Positions 44,725-56,000 of a stretch of 64,000 nucleotides of DNA are shown here, piece after piece; position 1 is the stretch's first letter; each line of letters starts with the position of its first letter. This DNA is from Chlorokybus atmophyticus (Eukaryota; Streptophyta; Chlorokybophyceae; Chlorokybales; Chlorokybaceae): NCBI GenBank assembly GCA_009103225.1, contig RHPI01000984.1, positions 5,572 through 69,571 of the forward strand. Direction: 5' to 3'. The translations under genes and the position numbers were made by a program. The notes below the pieces were generated by a model that saw only the letters and a program-made list of their open reading frames with translations, had not been told where the DNA came from and did not search any database.

Positions 44725-45084
44725 TGCCTTGGGCAAAAGACAAGCAGCTAGCAACCGACAACCAACACACCCACACATGTGAGAGAAGGTTGCATTTGTA
44801 ACAAGACACGCTAACCTGAAGCGCCTCTCACGCCGCTGACGCCGCCCACGTCTCGCCCCTGCTCCTGCTGCCTGCCCTTGCCCTGCCGCCGCCGCCGCCA
44901 GAACAAAGCAGAGTTGCCGCCAGAACAGACCAGAGGCCTGCTGCACGCGCGAGGGTTTCACAAAAATTTTCTAAGGCAAAAAACCCTAATAAATACGCCA
45001 AATACGCGTACCAAATACTGCTGGCTGTTGGTACGCGTATAATACGGTATCAGAAGTCCTCTGATGCCGTATCGTGCTACTATG

Positions 45085-45092
45085 TGTGGATG
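45085..45092 (+). repeat. 8-bp target site duplication, right copy
   Basis: TGTGGATG follows the right inverted repeat and equals 41234-41241. Confidence 0.9.
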
Positions 45093-45370
45093 GCCCGGTG
45101 TATTCGGTCAGTGGTGATGTAGTTGAGCTGCGAGACGGGGACAAAACCAGGTGGGACGAAACGATAAACGATGTTGTGTATGCGCGTATCTTAAACACGG
45201 ACAATGTGCTCAAGGGGGCATTACTTCAGGTGCTGGAGAGTGCGCTGGAGTTCGCACACAGTCTCAAGGACTCCACCGTGGTGCGGAGCAAGTTCAAATA
45301 TGCGGCGATGCGGCGCATCATTCGCTGCCGGGAGGTGATCCGAAGTGGAGTGAAGCACTACGTAAGATGA
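45093..45370 (+). pseudogene. Continuation of the gene interrupted by the hAT
   Basis: Dropping the hAT and one target copy joins 41241 to 45093 in the same frame: SGVD is followed by GPVYSVSGDVVELRDGDKTR and then WDETINDVVYARILNT. The frame stays open to 45370 (possible donor after LLQ at about 45230). This segment is probably the end of the tnp2 element's second domain, but I do not recognise it on its own. Confidence 0.6.
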
Positions 45371-45584
45371 CCATCTGGTTTGCAGCCTCTTTGACTGGCG
45401 GACCCACCAGATGTACTTGTAGAGAGAGGTTTTACGTAGCACGAGCTAACCCTTATCATCACTAAATGTTGGCTTGCATGTGAGCGTCTCCATGCAACCC
45501 AGCTACTCCAACTGCAGTCTTGTCATGTTGTCTCATGTGTGCGCATTCGCATGCAAATACTACCCGTGCAAACGATTGTGCCAG

Positions 45585-45645
45585 CCCTAACCCTAATCCT
45601 AACCCTAACCCTAACCCTAACCCTAGCCCTAACCCTAACCCTAAC
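45585..45645. repeat. Interstitial telomere-like tract (CCCTAA)n
   Basis: Ten head-to-tail hexamers include one TCCTAA and one CCCTAG variant. The orientation is CCCTAA on the plus strand. Unique sequence continues on both sides, so this is not a chromosome end. Short relatives (GGGTTAGGGTGAGGGTAA) occur at 52926 and 63276 in the duplicated blocks. Confidence 0.92.
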
Positions 45646-45759
45646 TGCCTGCCCCTAGTCCTAGCCTTTACCCTTCCCCTTAACCACACCGCCAAACCTT
45701 TCACAAAGCCCACATTATGATGAAAACCATTATGTGTACATATGCATACAGTGACCCAT

Positions 45760-46960
45760 GCAAATGAGTGACCTGTGCAAATGCAATGGATCGTCACCTG
45801 GAACAAAAGAAAAAGCTAGTTTGAACTCCTTATACAACACGAGGAACATATACTAATTATAATATAACCTTCCAGGATGGTTAAACAGTCAACTTAAGTT
45901 GGGAAGAGAAGTGGAGTATCGTGCTGTTGAAGCAGACTATATTCGTGTATACACAAATTATATGCATACATGTATAGTATACACACTACTATAAATGTAG
46001 TGTAGGAGAGGAATTGCAATTGTGTATATTAGTGCAGAAGTGTACTACACATGTAACTATAGCGGTACACCATATGCATAGTTTAAGTAGGATTATATAT
46101 ATATTAGCCATGTACGTGTGTATATTGCAATATAGCCACACAGGGTAGTGGGGTGTCGAAGTGTAGTAGAGTGTTGTGGAAGTGGCACTACAGCAGTAGT
46201 GTAGTACCTGATAGGTGCAACTAAAGTAGTATACGATTGTGCAAGCATGAACTACTAATAGCCATATATATGTACTACACGTAAGTTTATAAGAATGTAC
46301 ACGTGCACCTATATGCACAATATGTACATACAATTGTAGTGGAGTGTTGAAGTGAAGTAGAGTGTTGTAGAGATGGCACTATAGCATTGGTGTAGTGGAC
46401 TTCAATATAGGTACTTATAGCATACAATGTTAAGGAACGTTCACCATTGCAAGTACACTACACAAGTGTGTGTAGTACTTCAATATATAGGCATTATTTG
46501 ATTAGCTGATGCTATTGCAAGCACGCGCACAGTAGCAATGCAAGCAGCCACAAGGAGCAGGGGATATGTACTTATAACACTACAATGTAAAGGAACGTCC
46601 ATACTTGTGCACAGTACAATGTCCATACTGTGTACTTGTGCACCAGTACACTATACAAGTGTGTAAAGTGTTGAAGTGTAGTAGAGTGTTGTAGAGGTGG
46701 CACAACCCTCAAAATATTAATGTTGTGTACTTTAATATATGTACTTATAACACTACAATGCAAAGGAACGTTCACAATTGTGCATAGATCTCTACAGTGT
46801 GTATGTTAACATACACCCTCTTTGCACAAGTACATTATAGTGTTGTGAAGTGTTGAAGTGTAGTAGCGTGTTGTAAAAGTGGCACTATTAAAGTAGTAGA
46901 GAAGTGTACTACAAGTGCAACTGGCGTAGTATACACTATAGTAGAAGTGGGAAAGCAAGA
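45760..46960. repeat. AT-rich region with four dispersed copies of a repeat
   Basis: GTGTAGTAGAGTGTTGT-type words recur at 46161, 46352, 46676 and 46858, each followed by GTGGCAC. TACTTATAACACTACAATGTAAAGGAACG-type words recur near 46410, 46568 and 46745. Spacings of 182-324 bp suggest a decayed tandem array. No gene is seen. Confidence 0.6.
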
Positions 46961-47412
46961 GGGTGCAAAGTAGTGTGCTAGCAGGCCACACGCAAAAAAT
47001 GTATTAGCCACACAGATTTGGGGCGGCCCAGAGCAGTGCTTAGACCTACCTATACACAGCCCACAACCACCAACCAAGCCCTCTAGGACAGTGACCTAGA
47101 CATGCATTGCAGCAGCAGGCAGTAGACATAGCAGGGGAGAGGGAATGTATATCAGCCGGATACCTTGTCGTTACATGGCAGTATTTAAGAGTGTACATAG
47201 CAATGCAATGTAACGTGTATGTGCCATATACAGTGGCAGGCAGTTGGTGGAGTCTGGAAACACACATAACCAAGTACAACACACGCATGCCTATGCACTA
47301 CGCGACACACAGGCCGAAACATGCACACAGCGAACAGCACATGTACACACTGCCAGCACGTGTACAGAGCACGCTGCCAGCTTGGCAAACCTACGACTCA
47401 ACCAAACAGCGT

Positions 47413-48130
47413 CTACTGCTGCCTCTTGCCCAAGCGAGCGATCACAATTTCCCGAGCACGCTCAGGGCTGATGCCTTCGAAGGACTGCACTAGATCGTCG
47501 ACTAGAGCGTTCAGTTGGCTCTCGTGCGCTGCCAAAATGGTTGACTGCTCCTCAACATCCGCGGACTCAATGCTTGGGACTGCTGTCTCTGGGGGCCCCT
47601 TCAAAGCCAGCGGTGGGTGTGTCGGAATCTTCAGCTCTTTCTTCCTTCACCTGCACCGGTGGGTCGCCATGTTCGCTGTTCATTCCCAGCCTCTTGTTGA
47701 CGCGCGGGCTCATGTGCATTGCTTTGCGGGCTCTTGCTTTGATGTCCGCTGCTTCGTGTAGTGGCGTAAAGGAGGCTGGTGGGTTGACACCTGAAGCGGC
47801 CACCCTTGCGCTCGCCCTCCGGCATGTCCATTACATCCTCCAGCACGACCTCCAGCATCGCTAAAAAGTCACACGAATTGCCCAAGTTGTGTTGACACAG
47901 TTGCAATGGCTTGCGATTGGCAAATCGCAAGATGAGAGGACTTTCAAACAGTGCTCACCTGGCGTGTTGACCACATGCACACCAAACAGGTGCTCCAAGA
48001 GGCCTTGATGCACCAGCACTTTGTAGGAGTGGTTTTGTCGCTTGCCACACACTCGGGATTCGCCCACGTGAGTGCCCGCAGAGCGAACCGCCTCCACGGA
48101 TGTCGCGGACTCAATTTGCTTCAATGTCAA
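47413..48130 (-). CDS. Hypothetical minus-strand exons
   Basis: From right to left the first exon reads RVCGKRQNHSYKVLVHQGLL then EHLFGVHVVNTPG and stops at a GTGAGC donor (about 47959). After an acceptor the next exon begins MLEVVLEDVMDMPEGERKGG. The last piece ends STILAAHESQLNALVDDLVQ and SFEGISPERAREIVIARLGK. The final two pieces join only with a frame change near 47600. The C-terminus looks like a helical interaction segment. I recognise no family. Confidence 0.4.
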
Positions 48131-48156
48131 GCACCCACAGCTGCACCCTCTACCTA

Positions 48157-49220
48157 TCCAAGGACTGTTCTATTGATGGAGCCTAGATCTGGCCGGAGAT
48201 CTACCAGTCAGTAAGAGAGGCAACCGCTACGTGCTCGTGATAATAGAGCACGTTTCAAAGTGGATAAAGATAGTGGCGCTGCCATCGAAGAAGAGCAAGC
48301 TTGTAGCGGAGGCTTTTTTTGACGAAGTACTGAGCAGATTTAATGCTTGTGCTGAGGTTCTCACTGACCAAGGCACGGAGTTTCGTAACCAGTTCAATGA
48401 CTTGTTGGCGCAAGCCTTCATCGACCATCGGTAGACTTCCCGTGACCATCCTCAGGCCGATGGGCTTGCTGAGAGAATGGTACACGTGGTGAAGAAGGGG
48501 CTCGCAAGTACTGTCTCAACCACAACAAGAGAGACTAGGACTTGGCGTTGCCATGGTTGGTGATGGGCTATCGCATGACGCGGCAGGCTGCGTTGAGCTC
48601 ATACAGCCCTTACTTTTTGTTGTACGGGAGAGAGCCCATACTGCCAATATGAATCCGTAGACAGGTTGAGCAGGAGCTTGACCTAGAGGATCCCAATGTG
48701 TGGGAGAAGGAGATGGCGAAGCGTGCAGAGCTGTTCCGGCGTGTGATGCCGATTGCACTTGGCAACTTGCAAGTGGCACAACTCCGCGACACGCTGCGCT
48801 ATGCCAGGGTGAGGAGTGGCTTGTACAAGCCAAGACTGCAGAAAATTTCAGCCCGGAGACTTTGTCTACTTGCAGAGGAAGACTAAGGACACAATGGATA
48901 CGAGTGCGAGCCGCACCATCCTTCGTGTGAAGAAGCTTCTCAATAACGGTGTGTTGTTGTTTGAGGGAGCTGATGCCCGAACCACCAAGGAGCACATGAA
49001 GAGCTGCGCTCCTTGCCATCTGCCAAATGTGGATAATAGTGTGGATCCGGCTCTGGCAATACTAGATGTGGGCCACCGTTGTGAGCGGTGTGGCCGAGCA
49101 GAGGGTTGGGACACCATGCTACTATGCGACAGGTGTGTTGCCGGTTGGCACATGGAGTGCCTTCGTCCACCACTTGAGGAGATTCCTAATGAAGCATCGT
49201 ACTGTCCGGCGTGTACAAGG
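48157..49220 (+). pseudogene. Ty3/gypsy integrase fragment with C-terminal PHD finger
   Basis: The integrase core is readable as WSLDLAGDL, then YVLVIIEHVSKWIKIVALPS, LTDQGTEFRNQF and HPQADGLAERM, giving the three acidic residues of DDE. Stops follow (TAG 48432, and others to 48800). The frame from 48816 gives a C-terminal domain (QPGDFVYLQRKTKDTMDTSA) and then a PHD finger at about 49074-49220: CERCGRAEGWDTMLLCDRC, HMECLRPPLEEIPNE and YCPAC, a complete C4HC3 set. PHD fingers read histone H3 tails, so the domain may direct integration as a chromodomain does in chromoviruses. Upstream RT and RNase H are missing. Confidence 0.7.
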
Positions 49221-49382
49221 ACACGCATCTTTCGTATGCGTGTCTACCATGTGTCGAGAGATAGTGCGTGAGACAGCATGACATGGTCTCATGGTGTACA
49301 ATAGCATGCGGACATGCATGACAAGGTGGTTTACGACGAGTTCAAGTCACGATGAGGGAAGGCACGACAAACTGCAAACTAG

Positions 49383-50130
49383 GTGTTGAAAGACGTGTTG
49401 CGACACTACACTTCACCCAGGTTTGATGACCGGGATTTGCACCTGGCATTAGCTGAGTTTGCGGTGAACAATGCATGGCAAGAGTCACTGCATAGCACTC
49501 CGTTCTTTTTGAACTATGTTAGGCATCATGTGACGCCTATGTCTCTGCAAGTTCAGCCGTTTAGCAAAGTGCCTTCGGCTAGAGACTTGACAGAGCAGAT
49601 GCACGCTGCATTGGCTAGTGCAAAAGTCTGCCTGAGAGCAGTTTAAGATCGGCATAAGATGTATGCTGATCGGTAGCGCAGACCTAGAGAGGGTCTGAAG
49701 GTTGGGGACAAGGTCTTGTTGAGCACTAAGAACATAGGGCTCAAGACTAGTGGTGTACGTAAGCTCCTGCCCAGGTGGCTTGGGCCGTTCAGTGTCTCTG
49801 CAGCTGTGAGAACACGAGCCTTTAGGCTTGAATTGCCAAAGAGCATGCGTGTCCACAATGTGTTTCATGAGGCGCTGCTCAAACCATACAAGAATAATGG
49901 TAGAATGCAGCCACCTCCACCTCCTGTTGCGGTGGAGGGCGACCTTGAGCATGAAGTCGGAAGCCATTTATGGCAAGCGGTTCGGGAAGTTCAGTCAGGA
50001 AGGGCTTCCAAACAGAGTACCTTGTAAAGTGGCTGGGTTATGGTGAAGAGCATAACCTCTGGGAGCCAAATTCCTAAATTGGCAAACCGTACTGCTAAGT
50101 TGGAAGAGTATAAGAGTGAGCTCAAATCCA
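49383..50130 (+). pseudogene. Ty3/gypsy integrase C-terminus and chromodomain, copy 1
   Basis: The reading VLKDVLRHYTSPRFDD, LALAEFAVNNAWQESLHSTP and MSLQVQPFSKVPSARDLTEQ is the second half of an integrase core. GLKVGDKVLLSTKNIGLK and MRVHNVFHEALLKPYKNNGR form the C-terminal domain. The frame then breaks, and a chromodomain appears (GKRFGKF, YLVKWLGYGEEHNLWEPN). Stops at 49379, 49645 and 49673 correspond to Gln codons in copy 2 (59772-60600). The N-terminal half is absent. It joins the PHD fragment through about 150 bp of broken sequence. Confidence 0.75.
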
Positions 50131-50371
50131 CAGGTGCCACTACAAGGAGCTTGTGCTTAGTTGCAATGTGCAACATTCTCTTATGTGACATGCCAACATG
50201 CGCGCACTATTACTTAATATCAGAGTTGGTTGTCACTCCCGTGACTTGCACATGTTCTACGCGTAGTGTGCGATGATTCAGAAGGGTTGGCCACCCTTGT
50301 TGGCATTTGTCGTGCGGGGCTTGTGCTCCATCAGTTTGCAACGTGGAAGTTGCAATGCAAGTGGGGAGGAA

Positions 50372-52092
50372 TGTCACGTCCAAAGCCCTGGCTTAAGTCA
50401 CTCTCAATTTCTTACTTATGTGGTAAGTAAGAAGGACTAAGTGAGGATTCCGTATAGTCATGGTGAATGTAGCACCTGGCATACGTGCTCATGAAGTCAG
50501 TTCTTATGCACTTGGTGTATGAGGACCTAGCTACTACATAAGGCATTGTCTATTAGTAAGTACAGGACTGGTCAGTGTCAAGCGCAGAGTCGCTAAGGCA
50601 CCAAGGGTGTTGCTTGTGTTGATGTATCCGAGGGTGGACAGAGTCAGCCTGTGCTGACAGGTCATCGCATAGGTGGTGAGCTCCTGTTGGCCTCGGACAT
50701 TCTATGTGTCAGGTCGGAGAGCAGCGGGTAGTATGAAGGCATGGCTACCACCTTGTGATGGTAAGGGGGAGTTACTGGCCTTGCAAGACTACTCGTGCGT
50801 GGAGTGCCTGGCTGAAGCTGTTGAAGGGTGCTCTCCCATCTACTCCCTTGTGGGTTGTTGCTGGTAGCAAGGTGTGTGGTAAAGTACAACTGCTTGTGCA
50901 GAAGTTTGTGACCCTCTCAGCAGGTAAGTTGAGAGGTCAATGTGACACATGCGGACTATGTGGTTCATATGGACTTATCGCTTATCAAGCTGTGTCGTGC
51001 TTAGGTTGAACCACACGAACACGTCCTTGCCTCCTTGAATCGCTCATAATGCTACACAAGGCATTGATATGTGGTAGCACAAAGCTGATTACTGTCTACC
51101 CTGGCCATGTGAGCCTTGTATCATGATGTTACCACTGTGTAACAATGATTGCCATTCATGGTGACCCTGAGACAGTTGTGAGCTGTTATTCGTATTCCAC
51201 GTTAATTTGACGATGTCTGCCATTGCGTGGCTGCTACACACAGCAATACGCTGCTAATGGCATAATGTGTTGTCCTCTGTTGAACATTCCAAATAACCAC
51301 CGTGTAAGAATGATTGCCATTCATGGTGACCCTGAGACAGTTGTGAGCTGTTAATCGTAATTCACGTCAGTTTGACGATGTCTGCCATTGCGTGTCCGCT
51401 ACACATAGCAGTAAGCTGCTAATGTGTAGCGGACACGCAATGGCATATCGTGTCACATAGTGTCCTGTGTTGGACATTCCGAACAAGCCTAGGTTGATGT
51501 CCTGTGATGGGACAAGTCCTGTGTTGGACTTGTTAGCATAGGAACAGTACCTTGTATCTATATTAATGTTTCCGAGATAATCTCAATAATACTCCCGAGG
51601 TGGAATTTAATGATCCCTATGTAGGGAACTGTCATGTGTACAGGTTGGCGCGCAGTGACAAGGCCTTGTTGGCCTTAGACATTGTGTATCAGGTCGGAGA
51701 GCAACAAGTGAAGTATATAAGCTTGTGTAAGCTTGCAATTTGCATCATCATGTGAGGTGCCCTACGAGTACCAACTTGTGTGGGGGGTGCCTGCTTTGGA
51801 GCTGTTAGAAGGGCTCTCCCTCACATCCCTTATGGGGTGTGATGTTGTGTATGTGTGCGCCACCTTAGGTGCATGTGTGTGTCTGGGGCTGGAGCTGAGT
51901 GGAGGGGCGTTTGATCATCCTCTTCCTTTTTTGTGCGGAGCTGCTGGGCTGCTCCCGTGGTGTCTTGCCGCTGTACCAAGTGGTACTCACACAAGTTGTG
52001 TTGCTAGACTTCCTCCTAGCTGGAGTTGTAAGTCCTTTGTTTTGTGCACAAGTGTGCGGTGGCTACCAGCAAGTAAGTGAGTAGAAATGTCA
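50372..52092 (+). mobile_element. Probable 3' LTR after integrase copy 1
   Basis: A polypurine GTGGGGAGGA (50361-50370) precedes TGTCACGTCC. About 1.7 kb later the sequence reads AAATGTCACA, a plausible CA end, though no partner LTR exists in the window to confirm it. A TATA box (TATATAAG) lies at 51713-51720. It contains a 165-bp tandem duplication (51131-51460) and a 24-bp-arm hairpin (51383-51445) that the second copy (60865-62414) lacks. Confidence 0.5.
51131..51460. repeat. 165-bp tandem duplication inside the LTR-like block
   Basis: ACCACTGTGTAACAATGATT at 51131 and ACCACCGTGTAAGAATGATT at 51296 start two copies that both run through GACGATGTCTGCCATTGCG. The paralogous block at 61630-61760 has only one copy, so the duplication arose after the segmental duplication or was lost there. 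Confidence 0.8.
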
Positions 52093-53091
52093 CAGTCGCA
52101 AGAACTATCTTTTTTCGTTCTCTATGCATGACGCATATAGGGAATGAACCTTTTGCAGTCACGCAATTTTACGCACAGTCACGCTGCATTGCGGCGTGTC
52201 TGTACGCAACACGTGACGCAGCGTGAGTAGACGTTACACTATTGGCTAATACACGTTTTCATATATGTGTTGTTTAGCACAATATATGCCACTGATGATG
52301 CAATGCTTTGTGTTGAATGATGCATGTGATTGTGCTAACCAATATACGCCTTTTTATAAATATTATGTACAATTTATCAAGATTTCGTTTCGTTCGGATT
52401 ATTGTTCATTATTGTTGGTTCGTTTGCTGTCACTCAATGATGTCGCCAAAACAAAGCAAGGTTATATGAACCTTAAACTTTATGATAACAATATTGTTCA
52501 GGTTCTTGTTCTTTGTTCGTGCGGTCATGCCCGAACCTAGGTTCGGCCCCAGCCCTACTGATTAGCACTGATTGATCTACTCATTTATCTGATTGATTAA
52601 GTATCAACCTGTAGATTATTACAAATCATTACTGTAGGAGGGATTCTGTCAGCAGGACTTCTTAGCGGCGCGTGTGCTGTGCAGGCACAAAGCCCCGCTC
52701 AATCAAGCAGTTTTTCCGGCAACTTTCCGCCACTGTCATCATCATCAGCCTGAAGCTACTCCGACGTGTTTGCGGAGTGGCATCCACGTGGACATTCAGA
52801 GGGGTAGGTTGTTGCCTTGGCTTTGGTGCAGGCGTGAGGCAGAAGGTTGGCGGCATTGTTGGCGTGGTCTGTTGCTGTGACGTGCGAAAGCTTGGGGAGG
52901 AGGTGGCACATACAAAGGAAGCATAAGGGTTAGGGTGAGGGTAAGGGCGTGATCAGGCTGTCAAGGTCTGGCAGCTAACCACGGGGGTGGCTAGCCAGGT
53001 CGACCGCCTTGCGGCTGTTGCTGGCTGGCTTTCCGCCTCTGCCTAAGATATGGCGTGGGCGTGCTGTCGCTGTTGAGCTTGGCTGTTGTTT
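52093..53091. other. Duplicated spacer upstream of the SEFIR-type gene
   Basis: No confident gene. Its twin is 62415-63439. Frames at 52672-52926 on both sides of the duplication shift relative to each other, so they are unlikely to be coding. A telomere-like GGGTTAGGGTGAGGGTAAGG lies at 52926. The core promoter of the SEFIR-type gene is presumably here, but no TATA box is evident close to 53092. Confidence 0.4.
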
Positions 53092-56000
53092 ATGGCGATG
53101 GTGACGGTGGGGGCGACGGCACTGCCGGCTGTGTCGTTGGTAAGGCTCGAGGTGTCGGCGTTTTCTTGCGGCGAGAGTCAATGGCGAGCCGAATTAATTG
53201 ACAAGCACAAAATTGTGCCAGTCTTGCGTGGTTCTGGCTCTTCCTTTTTTGCAGAGTCGCTGCGGGGAGCTGCCGTCCGGTCCTCCAGCAGGCCGCACCG
53301 CACCTTCACCAAGCGCTAGCTTGCTTCTAAAGCAACCGTCCCTGGAGTAAACCTATCCGACATTGAGCCAACGGAACAGGTGAGCTCGGTTGAGGTTCTC
53401 ATTCTGTGGCAGATTCACTTGTGAAACAAGGAGAGCTAGCTAGCTGTACAACTATGCCTGGCTGTGTCTGTTGCGCATCCGGCAACAACCGGTTGTGACT
53501 CTGCCAATTGACCGTTCGCTCATGGTGTTGCTTTTGCAGAGTATCTCCCAGCAAGACTGCCCTTTGTTCTAAGTGCTGCGGGCCATTGCCATACCCTCGT
53601 TTGCTGTCTTCTGTACACCAGCGATTGTTGCGGCAGCTGCTGTTGGAGCTGTTGCCAGCCATATTATGAAAGAAGAGGCGGCATCTGCTTTCGATGATGC
53701 ACCTGTTGTGTAAGTTGCTTGCTGATGTGGGATCACCCTCAAAGTGGTGACGAATGGCTGTCACGCGTTGAGTGCTCTGATGCATTTGTGCGCGCACAGG
53801 CACTACAAGTCAAGGCACAATAAGCAGGATACGGTGCGCAATGCGTTCATGGTCAGTCAATGCGTTGCCTTTGATGCGGCGTTTGCCGCATCCGTCATGA
53901 TGCTACACCCTGTGGTCGTCGCTGTTGCGGCCGCTGTTGGGACCGTCACCATGGTGGACTTGCGAAGTATGATCAGCTCCACGGCAGGGAATGACAGTCA
54001 CAGCGGGCCAGAACTGGCGGCCATATCCAAATCAGCAGCGTCAGGAGCCCAATCGAACAATCAGGCTGCAGGTGTTCGCACATGTACACACCTGCAGACT
54101 CACAGCATACCAATGTGTGCATATGTGCTGCATACACGTGCTATATACAGATGCTGTCGTTCTTTGTGTATTCCTTCAAGACCTGCATTAGTTAGATCTG
54201 CTGCGCATAAAAGCAGTCCTTTGTCTTCATTGAATTGCAGTGAGCTCAGTCGGACTGCACACAGTCTACACCAAGTGCATTGGCTACATACAAGCATGTA
54301 AGCACAGCTTACCAAACAGTATGGCATGCTGTTGCATATGCTGTGCACAAACTTTTTGGCATGCCTTCTAGAACTCAATGCTGCACTGCCTTCTTTGTTG
54401 TGCACATTGCCTTGTTTACCAAGGTACTGTGCACCACAACGTCAGTGTGCACACTACCTAATTGGCACTGTATTGGTTAAGTGCGTGTGCCATCATCATG
54501 CACACCTGTGAGCCCATGCCATGCCTGCGCCCCGATTACCTGGAGCACCTCATGTTCACTCAACAGCCCACGTGTTGCTTTGCAGGAACAAGCACAGACA
54601 CAACAGGTACAACCGCACATAGCAACAATGCTGCCAGCAGCAACAGCAACAGCAACAGCACCGTGTTGGGACGCACTGTATACCTATTGCATTGTTAAGC
54701 GTGTCCAGAACACGCTCAACAGGTATTGCCATTGCAATTGCCAATTATGCCGTCTCGAGGAGGACCTTACCATCTCTCCCGCACCCAGACAGGAGTAGCT
54801 GGCTTGCGACTGATTGACCGGTCTGTCATCGTAATCCATTCAGGTCAACTGGCTTGCAACACTGCGCGATAAGTACAATCTTCAAGTGCTTTTGGACTGG
54901 GAACCGCATAAGGACACATTGGAGACTTGAACCAGTAAATATGGGACTGCAGGCTACAAGGTCTGTGCACATGTAACTGTCATGCTCGTGACCAACCAAT
55001 ACTCAACGCACCAATGCGTGGTGCACGCTAGGCATCACGCAGTTGCTCAGCACAAACACTGCTTGCAAAGGCCCCCCAGGGGGGGCCCCTGCGATTGCAA
55101 GCTTGTTGATACTGTCGTGACTCAGCTAGTGGAACTGCAGGTAGTGGCGGTGGGAAATTTGAATGTGTTGATGTCGTCAAGCAAACTGCGGAAGGACATG
55201 CAGTTGCGAATGCCGTTGCGCGGCAGTGGCAGCTGCTGACATGTCTGCTGAACCAAATGCACAATCAAGGCAGGTGGCTCGTACTAATCGTCTTCAAGGT
55301 TGGTTCGCTCGCACATACACCCCTTGCTGTCACTGCCATTGGGCGAACAGTTGTTTTCAGACTCAAGGCGTTCAGTGCCCCGCAATTGTATCATTAATTG
55401 TATTTGGTGCGCAGGGTGCTATCCCACGAATGCACATTCCCGAGAGGCTACGGGAATTCAGATGCTACTAAATAGATCCCGACTCGGACACATCTCAATC
55501 GGTTTTTACAAGCTTCCTGGCGGGTTTGGAGAATAAATGGGTCTTCTTGTCTTATTGCCAACGCGCCGTGACGCACGTGCAAAAGGTGTCACTGTTGATG
55601 GTTGGCTGAATGCAGGCCACACCTCTGTGATCTGGTCGCCAACCGTGCCTACAAAACTGCATTGTCCTCTTGATATATGCAATCAGCTCACCTCCTGGTT
55701 GCATAAACGTGCAGGTGTCTCAGCTTGCGTGGAGGATACATGCTTGTGGATTTGAGGTAGTCATCGATCAGATAAAACCTTATTCCATGGCATGGGCCCA
55801 GTTTATTGCGCAGGGTTTTGCGGAAGGCACCAAGGTTTGCGCACACGTCCCTTTTTCGAACATGAAAACTTATTGTATGTGATGTCGGCTCTGTGGTCAT
55901 CTAAATGCAGTTCAGGTTCTCGTGGTGGGAGACCCAGATTATGTGCGGATTGCCAAACGGGACAACACGAGCACGTATGATGATGGGCACGGAGTATCAG

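Larger units (their letters stand above)
41242..45084 (-). mobile_element. hAT DNA transposon, 3843 bp
   Basis: The element is bounded by 16-bp perfect terminal inverted repeats, CATAGTAGCACGATAC at 41242-41257 and its reverse complement at 45069-45084. TGTGGATG duplications flank both sides. Subterminal regions repeat ATACG/CGTAT words at both ends (41258-41345 and 44985-45068), as expected for hAT transposase binding. It carries a single transposase gene on the minus strand and a 58-bp minisatellite in that gene's first intron. Perfect ends and target duplication point to a recent insertion. Confidence 0.93.
49098..53652. repeat. Segmental duplication, first copy
   Basis: From GAGGGTTGGGACACC at 49101 onward the sequence matches 59512 onward nearly base for base with small indels. 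It covers the end of the PHD finger, integrase and chromodomain, the LTR-like block, about 1 kb of intergenic DNA and the first three exons of the SEFIR-type gene. The offset drifts from 10411 to 10348 bp. The match is still running when the window ends. Confidence 0.92.

Noticed and set aside
45585-45645. Chromosome end
   Set aside because: Ordinary sequence continues for more than 18 kb beyond the telomere-like hexamers.
52672-52926. Conserved gene in the duplicated spacer
   Set aside because: Both copies are open, but different frames look best in each and indels between copies are not multiples of three.
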